DNA of 64,000 nt, taken from the NCBI RefSeq assembly GCF_000011485.1, contig NC_005071.1, positions 1,243,347 through 1,307,346 of the forward strand. Reading direction: 5' to 3'. A model generated the notes under the pieces. It searched no databases. It was not told the origin of the DNA and saw only the letters and a list, made by a program, of their open reading frames with translations. Below, one piece after another: positions 10,016 to 19,004 of this stretch. Both the position numbers and the translations under genes were made by a program. The stretch is from Prochlorococcus marinus str. MIT 9313. Lineage in GTDB: Bacteria > Cyanobacteriota > Cyanobacteriia > PCC-6307 > Cyanobiaceae. Position 1 is the first letter of the stretch. The number at the start of each line of letters is the position of its first letter.

Positions 10016-11269
10016 GTGAAAGCCATCAGCGTGCTGGGCTCCACAGGTTCGATCGGTACTCAAACCCTCGAGATTGCCGAAGAATTCCCTGAGCGCTTCA
10101 GGGTGGTGGCACTCACGGCCGGCACGAACGTCTCTCTTGTCGTGGAGCAGATCCAACGACATCATCCCGAGGTTGTAGCGCTCGCCGACGCGTCGCTACT
10201 GCCAGAGCTAAAGCAGCAACTCAACGCACTGCCTAGCGAGCAACAACCACCTCACTTACCTCAGTTGTTAGCGGGCCCAGAAGGGCTCAATGTGGCCGCC
10301 TCATGGGATAGCGCTGATCTAGTGGTCAGCGGCATCGTCGGCTGTGCGGGGCTACTGCCAACACTTGCAGCAATCAAAGCCGGCAAGGATCTTGCCCTCG
10401 CCAACAAGGAAACCCTGATCGCTGCAGCACCTGTCGTGCTGCCGGAATTAAAACGCAGCGGCAGTCGGCTGCTTCCAGCAGATTCCGAACACTCGGCCAT
10501 TTTCCAGTGTCTGCAAGGAACACCCTGGGCTGAGAACGCCCGCCTATCAACAGGAGTTCCTACCCCTGGGCTGCGCCACATCCAGCTCACAGCATCTGGA
10601 GGTGCCTTCCGCGACTGGTCAGCAAAAGACCTTGAGAAAGCCACCATTGCCGATGCAACCAGCCACCCCAACTGGAGCATGGGACGCAAAATCACCGTGG
10701 ATTCAGCCACCTTGATGAATAAAGGGCTAGAGGTCATCGAAGCCCATTACCTCTTTGGCATCGACTACAACCAAATCGAGATCGTGATCCACCCTCAAAG
10801 CATCATCCACTCGATGATCGAGTTGGCTGATTCCTCCGTGCTGGGGCAGCTCGGCTGGCCAGACATGAAACTACCTATCCTCTACTGCCTGAGCTGGCCG
10901 GAGCGGCTCGAAACTCCTTGGCGGCGACTGAATCTCGCCGAAGTAGGCGAACTCACCTTCCGCGCCCCTGATACCAAAAAATACCCCTGCATGAAACTTG
11001 CCTACGCCGCAGGACGGGCCGGCGGAACCATGCCAGCCGTCCTCAATGCTGCCAATGAAGAAGCAGTGGCCCAGTTCCTTGAGGAGCGCATCCATTTTCT
11101 TGACATCCCGGAAGTGATCGAGGCTGCCTGTGAACGCCACAAGCCCGACCTGCAGACACAACCCCAGCTTGATGACGTGCTTGCCGTCGATGCATGGGCA
11201 CGCAAGGCCGTACAAGAGCAGGTGAAACGGGGCACCCGTCGCCTGCCACTGCCAGCCTTGACAGCATGA
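10016..11269 (+). CDS. dxr: 1-deoxy-D-xylulose 5-phosphate reductoisomerase
   Basis: This is the second enzyme of the non-mevalonate isoprenoid pathway, converting DXP to MEP with NADPH; here it feeds carotenoids, phytol and quinone tails. The NADPH-binding motif [13 protein letters not shown] is at the N-terminus. LANKETLI, the metal-binding [17 protein letters not shown] and the [17 protein letters not shown] segment are all present. The 417-residue length is normal. Translation starts at a GTG (10016). The stop overlaps the ATG of the next gene by four bases, suggesting coupled translation. Confidence 0.97.
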   Translation: MKAISVLGSTGSIGTQTLEIAEEFPERFRVVALTAGTNVSLVVEQIQRHHPEVVALADASLLPELKQQLNALPSEQQPPHLPQLLAGPEGLNVAASWDSADLVVSGIVGCAGLLPTLAAIKAGKDLALANKETLIAAAPVVLPELKRSGSRLLPADSEHSAIFQCLQGTPWAENARLSTGVPTPGLRHIQLTASGGAFRDWSAKDLEKATIADATSHPNWSMGRKITVDSATLMNKGLEVIEAHYLFGIDYNQIEIVIHPQSIIHSMIELADSSVLGQLGWPDMKLPILYCLSWPERLETPWRRLNLAEVGELTFRAPDTKKYPCMKLAYAAGRAGGTMPAVLNAANEEAVAQFLEERIHFLDIPEVIEAACERHKPDLQTQPQLDDVLAVDAWARKAVQEQVKRGTRRLPLPALTA

Positions 11270-11613
11270 ATTTCAAGGTGAGTCATCACCTACTTCTTTG
11301 CGCCACAGCCAACAAGGCGGCCTGTTGCAGTGCAGATGTCGGCAACGCCAGCTGGGCCAATCTCAAAAAACAAATCAAACATCATGACCTCGAAAACATC
11401 GATCGTCCAGAAGGTGTGGTTCTGCGTAGCAAGGTTGACTGTCTTCGCATCTGCAACGACGGACCAATCCTGCTGATCTGGCCTGACGGGATCTGGTATG
11501 GCGGAGTGACACCAGAACGAATCGAATCAATCGTGAAAGAGCATGTGCTTGGCGGCCAACCAATCGAAGCCTGGATCATTCGCCGGACCCCTCAGCAGCA
11601 GAGACATCCCTGA
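11266..11613 (+). CDS. Thioredoxin-like [2Fe-2S] ferredoxin domain protein
   Basis: The 115-residue product has the cysteine pattern of thioredoxin-fold [2Fe-2S] ferredoxins: Cys at residues 12 and 20/21 near the N-terminus and a Cys-x3-Cys pair ([10 protein letters not shown]) about 40 residues later. The motif [16 protein letters not shown] is typical of the family in cyanobacteria. Its ATG overlaps the dxr stop (ATGA), so the two genes are probably translated together. A link to the iron-sulfur enzymes downstream of Dxr (IspG, IspH) would be speculative. Confidence 0.85.
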   Translation: MNFKVSHHLLLCATANKAACCSADVGNASWANLKKQIKHHDLENIDRPEGVVLRSKVDCLRICNDGPILLIWPDGIWYGGVTPERIESIVKEHVLGGQPIEAWIIRRTPQQQRHP

Positions 11614-11632
11614 ATTTTTACTGGGTTTTTAG

Positions 11633-12694
11633 TCAAGCTCCAAACTTTGACAGCCAACGGGCCACCACCTGATCCCCCCAGCAGCCTCCGATGGCATGGA
11701 AACCATTGTGGCCGCCGTGAGCTGTCAACAACACTTGGATTCGCTGCTCACTGGATGGAGACATATTCGCTGCCAACTGTTGAGCGGCTTCTGCTGGCAC
11801 CCAGGGATCATCTAGCGCTTGCAGGAGCAGTGTTGGCGGCAGGCGACTGGGGTTCTCAAGCAAGGCGCTCAAAGGTGAGGCGCCAGCGTAGTAAGCATCA
11901 ACATCGCCATAACCCCAGCGCGGTGCTGTGATGGCAGCATCAAACTCTCGGATCGTTGCTGGCGGGCTCTGACCCTTCTCCCCATTGAGCACTCCCCTTT
12001 CCTGCACAGTCACGCCGAAGGGATCCGCCAAGGTTTGACGAATCAATCGCTGCAGCAACCAACGCTGATAAACCCTATTGCGGGGACGCTCGATTGAGGC
12101 ACTGCAAGCCGCTAAATCAAGGGGACTACTGGTACAAACCAATCCATCCAAAACCGCTTGGCCAGGCGCGCGCGCGTGGCTTGGCTCAAGACAGGCATTG
12201 AGAAGCATCGTGCCCCCAAGGGAAATACCGGCCCCAAGCAGAGGGACTGCCCCTCTCGAAGCAACACCCTCGCGCCCCAGCTGATCACAGAGCTGCCTGG
12301 CCCGTAACAACACCGGGCCAAGATCGCTGTTGCAGTCAGCGGCATAGGTCCCTGCTGAGAGATGCCGGCCAGGTTCTGCACCACGCAAATTCAAACGCAG
12401 CACAGCGAAACCAGCCGTCTGAAGAGCGCAGGCCATGCGTCGTAGACCTTCACGTCGACTAGAGCCCCCCAATCCATGCAGCAGCAAAACCAAGCCACGC
12501 GCCTGGCGGGTGCTTTGCGGGCGATCAAACAAAGCCAATAAATGACCCGAACCCGCCATACCGCTCGGCAAGGCAGGTACTGCAATTTCAATCGCTTCGC
12601 CTCGATCACTCGGCAAGCGCACCGGTCTCAGGGTGTCCCTGAGGGTCTGCAAATCACCGCCAAGCCAAGGCAATCTCTGTCTAAAAGAAGGCAT
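11633..12694 (-). CDS. YheT-family alpha/beta hydrolase
   Basis: The 353-residue protein has the elements of the YheT/AB-hydrolase-4 family: oxyanion region LLLHGLGGSSRREG, nucleophile elbow GISLGG, an acid in LLQALDDPWVP and a C-terminal His in AHGGHNGF. The segment LGGDLQTLRDTLRP near the start matches the family's conserved ligand-entry region. I chose MPSFRQ (12694); alternative TTG or GTG starts at 12742-12748 inside the end of pntB would add 16-18 residues and have an AAGGAG 7 nt upstream of 12742. The chosen start codon lies inside a 13-bp hairpin. Confidence 0.8.
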   Translation of the reverse strand: MPSFRQRLPWLGGDLQTLRDTLRPVRLPSDRGEAIEIAVPALPSGMAGSGHLLALFDRPQSTRQARGLVLLLHGLGGSSRREGLRRMACALQTAGFAVLRLNLRGAEPGRHLSAGTYAADCNSDLGPVLLRARQLCDQLGREGVASRGAVPLLGAGISLGGTMLLNACLEPSHARAPGQAVLDGLVCTSSPLDLAACSASIERPRNRVYQRWLLQRLIRQTLADPFGVTVQERGVLNGEKGQSPPATIREFDAAITAPRWGYGDVDAYYAGASPLSALLENPSRLPPTLLLQALDDPWVPAEAAQQLAANMSPSSEQRIQVLLTAHGGHNGFHAIGGCWGDQVVARWLSKFGA

Positions 12695-12721
12695 CCCGAG
12701 CTGCTGAAGCAGCTCGGGATG
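12692..12721 (-). promoter_or_regulatory. 13-bp hairpin between pntB and the YheT gene
   Basis: The arms catcccgagctgc-type sequence (12692-12704) and its exact complement (12709-12721) pair over 13 bp with a 4-nt loop. On the minus strand it begins four bases after the pntB stop and ends on the likely start codon of the hydrolase gene, and is followed by ccttctttta. It could end or attenuate transcription leaving the pnt operon, or hide the hydrolase start. Confidence 0.55.
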
Positions 12722-12725
12722 GGGT

Positions 12726-14165
12726 TCACCCCTTCTTGCCAACACCAAGCTCCTTTAGTTCAACCAAAAGATCACCCAACACTTTCTTGGCATCACCAAA
12801 CACCATGGAAGTATTGGCAAGTTCAAACAGATCATTCTTAATCCCTGAGTAGCCCGCACTCATGCCCCGCTTCACCACGAACACCGTGCGAGCTTCCTGC
12901 ACATCAAGCACAGGCATGCCATAAAGAGGTGAACTTGTATCGGTCTTGGCCTGAGGATTCACAACATCGTTCGCCCCTAGCACCAGCACCACGTCAGTGG
13001 CTGGGAACTCAGGATTAATCACATCCATCTCCTTGAGCTGCTCATAAGGAACATCAGCCTCAGCCAAGAGAACGTTCATATGACCAGGCATCCGACCAGC
13101 AACCGGATGGATGGCATAGGTGACCTCAATTCCAGCTGCCTCCAAAGCACGGGTGACTTCCCTAAGCGTGTGCTGGGCCTGTGCTACAGCCAGGCCGTAA
13201 CCGGGAACGATGACAACCCGCTCTGCTGCCTCAAGGGTGAGGGCACACTCTTCAGCGCTGCAACTGGTGATGTTTTTATATTCACCACCGCCGCCAGAAG
13301 CAGCGCTTGCTCCTAACGCTCCACCAAACAACACGGATACCAACGAACGATTCATGCCGTTGCACATCACCTGAGTAAGGATCAGACCAGCAGCTCCAAC
13401 CATGGCGCCAGCCACAATCAGCAACTGACTACCAACAACGAAACCTGCCGCCGCCGCCGCAACTCCCGAATAACTGTTCAAAAGTGAGATCACCACTGGC
13501 ATATCAGCGCCGCCGATCGGTAGCGTTACGCCGATTCCCAACAAACCAGACCCGATCACCAGCAACCAAAGCGCACTGACGTTGTCGCCACGGCGGCCAA
13601 GTTCGATGGCAGCCACTAAAGACATCACAGCAAGCGCAATGTTCACGGCATGCCGAACCCTGCTCTGCATCCAAGGGGGTGTTGACAGCCAGCCCTGCAG
13701 CTTTGCCATCGCCACGATGGATCCTGAAAAGGTGATCGAGCCAACAAAAACAGACACCACAATCGAGATGTCTTCAACCACTGCGCTGCCTGCTTCGCCA
13801 GCACCAGCGGCTGTCGGGAAGATTGCAACGCCGAAAGCCACCAACAACGACGACATGCCTCCGCAGCCGTTAAACAGAGCAACGGTCTCCGGCATGGAGG
13901 TCATCGGCACTCGCTGCGCTGTGATCGCACCGAGACATCCACCGACCACCGTGCCGAAGATGATCCAAATCCAGGCTTCAGCAGCGATGCCGCTGGTGCC
14001 GAGATAGTTCACGATCAAGCCCACCACGGCAAGCGCCATGGCAAAAGCTGCAAGGAGATTGGCCTCACGAGCAGAGCGCACCTTCGAAAGGCCCTTGATC
14101 CCAAGGGCAAGGAGTAAAACCGCGACCAGGTCAATCGCGAACTTGAGGGTCTCAGCAATATTCAT
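12726..14165 (-). CDS. pntB: NAD(P) transhydrogenase subunit beta
   Basis: This 479-residue subunit of proton-translocating transhydrogenase carries the larger membrane domain (dII, about nine helices, residues 1-270) and the NADP(H)-binding dIII domain (about 290-479). The dIII signature VPGYGLAVAQAQ and the later VLVLGANDVVNPQA are intact. The complex couples hydride transfer between NADH and NADP+ to proton flow. It is the last of three overlapping genes: the ATG at 14165 touches the stop of the preceding subunit. A hairpin follows the stop. Confidence 0.96.
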   Translation of the reverse strand: MNIAETLKFAIDLVAVLLLALGIKGLSKVRSAREANLLAAFAMALAVVGLIVNYLGTSGIAAEAWIWIIFGTVVGGCLGAITAQRVPMTSMPETVALFNGCGGMSSLLVAFGVAIFPTAAGAGEAGSAVVEDISIVVSVFVGSITFSGSIVAMAKLQGWLSTPPWMQSRVRHAVNIALAVMSLVAAIELGRRGDNVSALWLLVIGSGLLGIGVTLPIGGADMPVVISLLNSYSGVAAAAAGFVVGSQLLIVAGAMVGAAGLILTQVMCNGMNRSLVSVLFGGALGASAASGGGGEYKNITSCSAEECALTLEAAERVVIVPGYGLAVAQAQHTLREVTRALEAAGIEVTYAIHPVAGRMPGHMNVLLAEADVPYEQLKEMDVINPEFPATDVVLVLGANDVVNPQAKTDTSSPLYGMPVLDVQEARTVFVVKRGMSAGYSGIKNDLFELANTSMVFGDAKKVLGDLLVELKELGVGKKG

Positions 14166-14470
14166 CAGTGGTTGTCCTTACGGCGAGCGGACTTGCGGCT
14201 GAACATGGCCAGCATCCGATCAGTCACGAGAAATCCGCCAATCACGTTGAACAAGGCGAAACCAAGAGCAACAGCACCCATCGCCAACAGAGGGATGTTG
14301 TTACCGGCCTTGATGATCAGGGTGAGAGCGGCCAACATCGTGATCCCCGAGATCGCATTGGCACCACTCATCAAAGGCGTATGCAAAGTGGGGGGCACCT
14401 TGCCGATCAGTTCAAGGCCAAGCAAGCTGCCAAGCAGCAGCACCCAAAGGGCCTCACTCAAGAACGACAT
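14165..14470 (-). CDS. pntAB: NAD(P) transhydrogenase alpha subunit, membrane part
   Basis: This 101-residue polypeptide is the membrane-embedded C-terminal part of the alpha subunit, encoded separately from the NAD-binding part. It has three hydrophobic segments (ALWVLLLGSLLGLELIG; SGITMLAALTLIIKA; LLAMGAVALGFALFNVIGGF) and a basic tail. The split alpha chain is the usual arrangement in cyanobacteria. Both ends overlap neighbouring pnt genes, which points to coupled translation. Confidence 0.93.
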   Translation of the reverse strand: MSFLSEALWVLLLGSLLGLELIGKVPPTLHTPLMSGANAISGITMLAALTLIIKAGNNIPLLAMGAVALGFALFNVIGGFLVTDRMLAMFSRKSARRKDNH

Positions 14471-15612
14471 CAGTTGGACCCTCCCATGTTGAACACATTG
14501 TTATGGCGAATCTCACCGTTGTGACTGATCAGGCATCCGGCAATTAACTCATCCTCAATGTTGAGACTGAGCTGGCCGTCCTTCAAAACGGGCTCCAACA
14601 GAGCCACCAAATTGCGGGAGTAAAGAGCACTAGCGTGATTGGGCACACTGCAAGGGAGATCGGAGGCACCGATCAACTTCACGCCGTTGCGATCGACTGT
14701 TTCACCAGGACGCGTATTCGCACAATTTCCACCCTGTTCAACGGCAAGATCGACCACCACAGCTCCTGGGCGCATGCGATCGAGCATGAGATCACTGATC
14801 AATCTGGGAGCTTTTCTCCCAGGCACCTGAGCAGTACAGATCACCACATCGGCCTGCGCCAACTGATTGGAGAGCTGCTCACGCTGAGCCGCCAGGAAAG
14901 CCTCAGAAGCCTGCTTGGCATAGCCACCAGACTCATCTGGCCTCTGCTCAATCTCAGGGGGATCGATAAAGCGTGCTCCAAGTGACTCCACCTGCTCCTT
15001 CACGGCAGAGCGAACATCACTGACGTAGACCACCGCACCCAGCCGCTTTGCCGTAGCAACTGCCTGCAATCCAGCCACACCAGCACCCAATACCACGACC
15101 CGTGCTGGCTGCACTGTGCCAGCTGCCGTCATCAACATCGGGAAGTAACGATCGAGGGCAGCTGCAGCCAACAGCACCGCCTTGTAGCCAGCAATATTGG
15201 CCTGAGAGGACAGAGCATCCGCAGACTGTGCCCGACTAATTCTCGGCAGCAGCTCTAGGGCCATCGCTGAGAGCTTGGCCGATTTCAGCGCCGCCGCCAA
15301 AGCAGAATTGCTGTAAGGGGCCAACAAGCCAACAATGGTGGCTCCAGGCCGCAGCTTCTGCAATGAGATTTCAGACGGTGCATGCACACAGAGGAGTAAA
15401 TCCGTCTGACCCCAGAACTGTTCATCCCCAGGGGTGACCAGCTCAGCACCAACGTTTCCATAAACAGCATCAACAAAACCTGCGGCAAGGCCTGCACCCC
15501 GCTCAATGGCAACCTTGCTGCCCAGAGAAAGAAACTTTTTCACCGTGTCCGGCGAAGCCGCAACACGGGTTTCTCCCATCGCCGATTCCAGCTGAATTAA
15601 GAGTCTGGGCAA
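14470..15612 (-). CDS. pntAA: NAD(P) transhydrogenase alpha subunit, NAD-binding part
   Basis: The 380-residue dI component resembles alanine dehydrogenase. The N-terminal alanine dehydrogenase/PNT domain starts with ESAMGETRVAASPDTVKKF, and the Rossmann motif VVLGAGVAGLQAVATAKRLG near residue 175 binds NAD(H). It is the first gene of pntAA-pntAB-pntB, and about 100 bases separate it from a divergent gene, where the operon promoter must lie. In photosynthetic cells the enzyme may balance NADPH and NADH pools (inference). Confidence 0.95.
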   Translation of the reverse strand: MPRLLIQLESAMGETRVAASPDTVKKFLSLGSKVAIERGAGLAAGFVDAVYGNVGAELVTPGDEQFWGQTDLLLCVHAPSEISLQKLRPGATIVGLLAPYSNSALAAALKSAKLSAMALELLPRISRAQSADALSSQANIAGYKAVLLAAAALDRYFPMLMTAAGTVQPARVVVLGAGVAGLQAVATAKRLGAVVYVSDVRSAVKEQVESLGARFIDPPEIEQRPDESGGYAKQASEAFLAAQREQLSNQLAQADVVICTAQVPGRKAPRLISDLMLDRMRPGAVVVDLAVEQGGNCANTRPGETVDRNGVKLIGASDLPCSVPNHASALYSRNLVALLEPVLKDGQLSLNIEDELIAGCLISHNGEIRHNNVFNMGGSN

Positions 15613-15716
15613 GAGAGAAAACTTGTTTAACCAGGCGAGATTACGGGGTCGACCTCCCCATACCGGGAGCTTTCCTGAAGAAAAGTTTTTTTAGCTGAAC
15701 TTTTAGCTATGAAGGA

Positions 15717-16316
15717 GTGTTGACTCCAACTGCCTCAATGGGCCTAACCGCAATCGAATGTCCAGATGGTGTTTGCCATAGCCATCACGGAGGCCATGCC
15801 GTGGAGCGCTCCACAATGCAGAACAACCTCCAGGGACACGGGAGAGAATGGTGTGAACGCCTGGCAGAACGGATCTACGAGATTTCGGTGGATACCTTCT
15901 CCCAAACAGTGATGCCGAGCCTCCATTCCGCAGGATGGCAGCGACGCCATTTGGATTGGGAATTCAAGCTCGACAAACAGGAGTCGGAGCCTGACAAGGC
16001 TTTGGTAGACGGGATTATCAACGCCACCGAGAGTTTCCTCCGCAGCAGTGAAGTCCACCGACTGTTCATTCAAGAACTGGTTCAGGGAACCTTTGCTGAA
16101 GCCGGTTCAGACACCCTGAGGGCATCAGCCGTTCAAAAGCTGATCGAAAACGAATTGCTAACGATGCTCAAGGAGAAAAAGGAGCAATTGCTCGATCGCT
16201 TAGCTGGTCAACTGATGGATGAGGCTCAGGGCAACTTCGAGATCGCACACACTGCCGCAAGCGAAGGCCTCAATGAGGTTGAGCACCTGCTCGTAAACCA
16301 CACCGAAGCGCTCTGA
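15717..16316 (+). CDS. Conserved hypothetical protein, picocyanobacterial type
   Basis: I do not recognise a named domain. The product is about 192-199 residues, mostly helical and charged, with a His-rich N-terminus (CHSHHGGHAVE) and a Glu/Lys-rich helix near residue 150 (LLTMLKEKKEQLLDRLAGQ). There is no signal peptide or membrane segment. The GTG at 15717 overlaps the only ribosome-binding-like sequence (aaggag at 15712-15717), and the next ATG is at 15738, so the start is uncertain. It is divergent from the pnt operon. Coding character is good throughout. Confidence 0.75.
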   Translation: MLTPTASMGLTAIECPDGVCHSHHGGHAVERSTMQNNLQGHGREWCERLAERIYEISVDTFSQTVMPSLHSAGWQRRHLDWEFKLDKQESEPDKALVDGIINATESFLRSSEVHRLFIQELVQGTFAEAGSDTLRASAVQKLIENELLTMLKEKKEQLLDRLAGQLMDEAQGNFEIAHTAASEGLNEVEHLLVNHTEAL

Positions 16317-16322
16317 ACTCAG

Positions 16323-16499
16323 TCAGACAATTGGTAACAACTCCTGTTCCATAGCCAAGGCCTCAAGCTTCAACCCTTGGCTATGGAGCCAGCGTGCTCT
16401 CAGGATCAACGGATCAATGTCAAATTCATGGAGCCAGCACTGCTCCAGGCTGCGGCGTTGCTGAAAAATAAACTGTGATGAATTGCGGCGCTTGGCCAT
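16323..16499 (-). CDS. Small conserved-type hypothetical protein (58 aa)
   Basis: An ATG at 16499 opens a 58-codon frame ending in TGA at 16323. The peptide begins MAKRRNSSQFIFQQRRSLEQ and continues with a helical, Trp- and Leu-containing segment (PLILRARWLHSQGLKLEAL) and an acidic end. Composition, charge distribution and codon use look like a real gene, and it fills the gap between two plus-strand genes, with its stop 7 bases from the stop of the 15717-16316 gene. No function can be assigned and no ribosome binding site is evident. Confidence 0.6.
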   Translation of the reverse strand: MAKRRNSSQFIFQQRRSLEQCWLHEFDIDPLILRARWLHSQGLKLEALAMEQELLPIV

Positions 16500-16728
16500 G
16501 GTGCCAGGGGGCCGAAAACCCCAAAAGCTCTTGGCCAGAAGCTAAAGATGCCAGCAGCGAAATAAATGGTTAGAAAGACCTATCTTCTCGTGCAATGTCA
16601 TCTCCAAGCCTTCCTTTGAACTGCTGAGAGAGTCCTGCCAGCCCAAAATCCGACCCCGGATTTGGCAGCAACAGCTGATTCAGCTGCTTCGTCGCAGACT
16701 GTCTCCACAGGCAATCCAAGGGCGAGAT

Positions 16729-18045
16729 GTGCTTGTGCATGCGGGCCCAGGTGCAGGCAAAACCCTCGGCGCCCTCCTCAGCTTCGAGGCCATGCAGCGA
16801 GGGGGTGGCTTAACGCGATTCATAGTTTTTTGCCACCGCAACTCGATCCTGAATCAATGGCACCAAGCATCTAAACAACTAGGCCTCAACTTGCAGGACT
16901 GGGAAGCCTTCCCAGAACAACCCGAGATCCTCAAACAAGCAGACGGCTGGGCCGTGACCTATCAAGGTGCCGGTCTTCAGTTAGAGACCCTGATAGCAGA
17001 ACTAAAAGACTGGGCCGGTGACGGCTTACTCGCTATTGCCGATGAAGCCCACCACCTCGGGATGAATCCAGATGAACCTCAGGGCCCAGCCTGGGGACGC
17101 ACCTTTCTTGCTCTCACTGGCAGCAGCAAAATACGGCTTGGTCTGACTGGCACGCCCTTCCGCGCCGACAATCTGGCCTTCTGTGCAGCCCGAAGAGTGC
17201 GCGTAGAAGCCGAGGGGGCTCTGGTGGAGCAGATCAGCCCAGATCTCTGCGTGGAACCCAGTGAGCTGATTCATGCTGGAGATGTGCGCCCCCTCGAATT
17301 CCGCTTCCAGGATGGCTGGGTGGAACACAGCCGTCCTGGACAGCCCGATCGAGATGTCTCACCCCTCTCTGCTGAAGTGCGTGAAAGCTGGCGAGCACGC
17401 AATCTACGTAGGGCTATTCGGATCTCAGACTCAAGCAGTATTGCCTTGCAACTGTTACTACGTGCACGACGTCAACTTAAGAAGGTACGTCGCCACCATC
17501 ACGATGCAGCAGGCCTTGTGATCGCTAGAGATATCGAACACGCTGGTGGCATCGCCCAGCTCCTGCAAGAGGAAGGCGATCGTGTCGAGCTGGTGCACTC
17601 CCAAGACCGTGATGCCAGTGCTCGCCTGGCAGCCTTCCAAACAAGCAAAGCCGACTGGTTAGTCAGCATCGACATGTGTGCAGAGGGATTCGATGCCCCA
17701 AGACTTCGCGTGGTTGCTTATCTCACAACGGTGGCAACGCGCAGCAGATTCATACAGGGAATCACTCGCGCGGTAAGGATCTCCACAGCAAGAGCATCGT
17801 TAGAGCCGGTACCTCGTCACCCTTCCTATGTCTTTGCACCTGCAGATCCCTTACTGATGGGCCATGCCCGAAGCTGGTCGAAGACAGAGCCATATCTCAT
17901 CAGAGACAGTGAAGCGAAAGCAGAGGAAAACACAACGATGGGTCACTGGCGAGGCCCAAGCCTGCCACTCGAAGCAGTCAACGATGGAGCAGGTGCTGTC
18001 ATCCGACTACGCACACCAAATCTGCCCAGTTTTTTGCAGCGTTGA
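16729..18045 (+). CDS. DEAH-box superfamily II helicase, 5' end probably frameshifted
   Basis: The frame encodes an SF2 helicase of the type III restriction/UvrB-like group: Walker A HAGPGAGKT, Walker B ADEAHH, motif III LTGTPFR, and the C-terminal domain with CAEGFDAPRLR and motif VI QGITRAVR. The first usual start in frame is the GTG at 16729, only about five residues before Walker A. However, the frame is open upstream to 16546 and encodes a convincing family N-terminus (FELLRESCQPKIRPRIWQQQ). That part lacks a start codon; an ATG at 16595 is one frame off. See findings. The substrate is unknown. Confidence 0.8.
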   Translation: MLVHAGPGAGKTLGALLSFEAMQRGGGLTRFIVFCHRNSILNQWHQASKQLGLNLQDWEAFPEQPEILKQADGWAVTYQGAGLQLETLIAELKDWAGDGLLAIADEAHHLGMNPDEPQGPAWGRTFLALTGSSKIRLGLTGTPFRADNLAFCAARRVRVEAEGALVEQISPDLCVEPSELIHAGDVRPLEFRFQDGWVEHSRPGQPDRDVSPLSAEVRESWRARNLRRAIRISDSSSIALQLLLRARRQLKKVRRHHHDAAGLVIARDIEHAGGIAQLLQEEGDRVELVHSQDRDASARLAAFQTSKADWLVSIDMCAEGFDAPRLRVVAYLTTVATRSRFIQGITRAVRISTARASLEPVPRHPSYVFAPADPLLMGHARSWSKTEPYLIRDSEAKAEENTTMGHWRGPSLPLEAVNDGAGAVIRLRTPNLPSFLQR

Positions 18046-18139
18046 CGACAACTTTTACAAAAGAAAAATGCGACGTTCTATAAAATCAAACCAAATACAG
18101 ACCACTTACATGCAATTCTCTGGCCAATGGGGACCAATC

Positions 18140-18388
18140 ATGAACACAGCTATTCGACGACGTATAAGCGTTTCAACGTGTTGGGCATCCGCCAGAATCG
18201 CTTTACTAGACAGCAAAGAGAGCTACGAAGACAGTTACGCCATCACCCAAGAATTCCGCGAGTGGATCACATGTCCAGGTGGACATCACGAACTACTTGA
18301 GGCCTCAGTTCTTGCGGTGCCGAACCTTTCCAGCAAAAGCCATTCCTACGATAAAACAAGCGACGCAGACGAGGCCCTAGAGATCTAG
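18140..18388 (+). CDS. Uncertain small ORF (82 aa)
   Basis: An ATG at 18140, preceded by gggga about six bases upstream, opens an 82-codon frame with no recognisable domain. It includes EFREWITCPGGHHELLEA and an acidic C-terminus (DADEALEI). The same frame is also open further upstream into the helicase gene. It may be a lineage-specific gene, a decayed fragment or chance. Confidence 0.3.
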   Translation: MNTAIRRRISVSTCWASARIALLDSKESYEDSYAITQEFREWITCPGGHHELLEASVLAVPNLSSKSHSYDKTSDADEALEI

Positions 18389-18734
18389 GCAAATTTAACC
18401 AGGGATTTCTGCTGACTTGAAATATTTTACACGCAGAAGTCAAGCTATCAGAGAAGTAATGGAAGCCTCAACTTATGAGAGCAAAATTATCACTTATCAG
18501 AGATTATTGCCAGAGTTGCTGTCACCAATAATATCATCATCTAGGCTATTTAATTGATCAAGGCAACAAGCAATTCTTTAGAACAAAATTAGGATCAAGC
18601 AGCAAAAATTTGTCTACCAGTAAAAAACAGCTTGTATCATTATCACATGAAAGTTGAAGTGGCAAAACCTAACAAGCAGCGCTGTCAATCCTTATAAGAA
18701 TTCAAGCCCAGCCCATCTATTCTTATGAAGCTGA
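18389..18734. other. AT-rich intergenic region
   Basis: About 345 bases of clearly AT-rich sequence separate the uncertain ORF from infA. I see no gene, RNA or strong hairpin on either strand. Confidence 0.5.
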
Positions 18735-19004
18735 TTAACGTCGTCGTGGGCCACCAGGGCGATTTCCACCCGGGCGCCCCCCTGGGGCTCCAGCATTTCG
18801 CTCTCGATAAGTGATTCTGCCTCGAGTGAGGTCATAGGGACTGATCTCCACTAGCACCTTGTCACCAGCGAGCAATTTGATGCGGAACTTGGTGAGCTTG
18901 CCGGCGGCACGACATAAACACTGATGACCGGCGGGCTGCTCAAGGGTGACCAGATAGAACCCGTTGCCTTGTTCCTTCTCAATCACACCCGAGGTTTCGA
19001 TCAT
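18735..19004 (-). CDS. infA: Translation initiation factor IF-1 with Gly/Arg-rich tail
   Basis: The first 70 residues form the OB-fold of IF-1 (S1-like), ending in VEISPYDLTRGRITYRER, which is the classic IF-1 end. IF-1 occupies the ribosomal A site during initiation. The normal protein is about 72 residues; this one has 17 extra residues of Gly, Pro and Arg (repeats of GGRPGG and GGPRRR). The gene stands alone instead of in a ribosomal protein cluster, so it could be a second, divergent copy; the sequence LEQPAGHQCLCRAAGK departs from typical IF-1. The tail may bind RNA (inference). Confidence 0.88.
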   Translation of the reverse strand: MIETSGVIEKEQGNGFYLVTLEQPAGHQCLCRAAGKLTKFRIKLLAGDKVLVEISPYDLTRGRITYRERNAGAPGGRPGGNRPGGPRRR

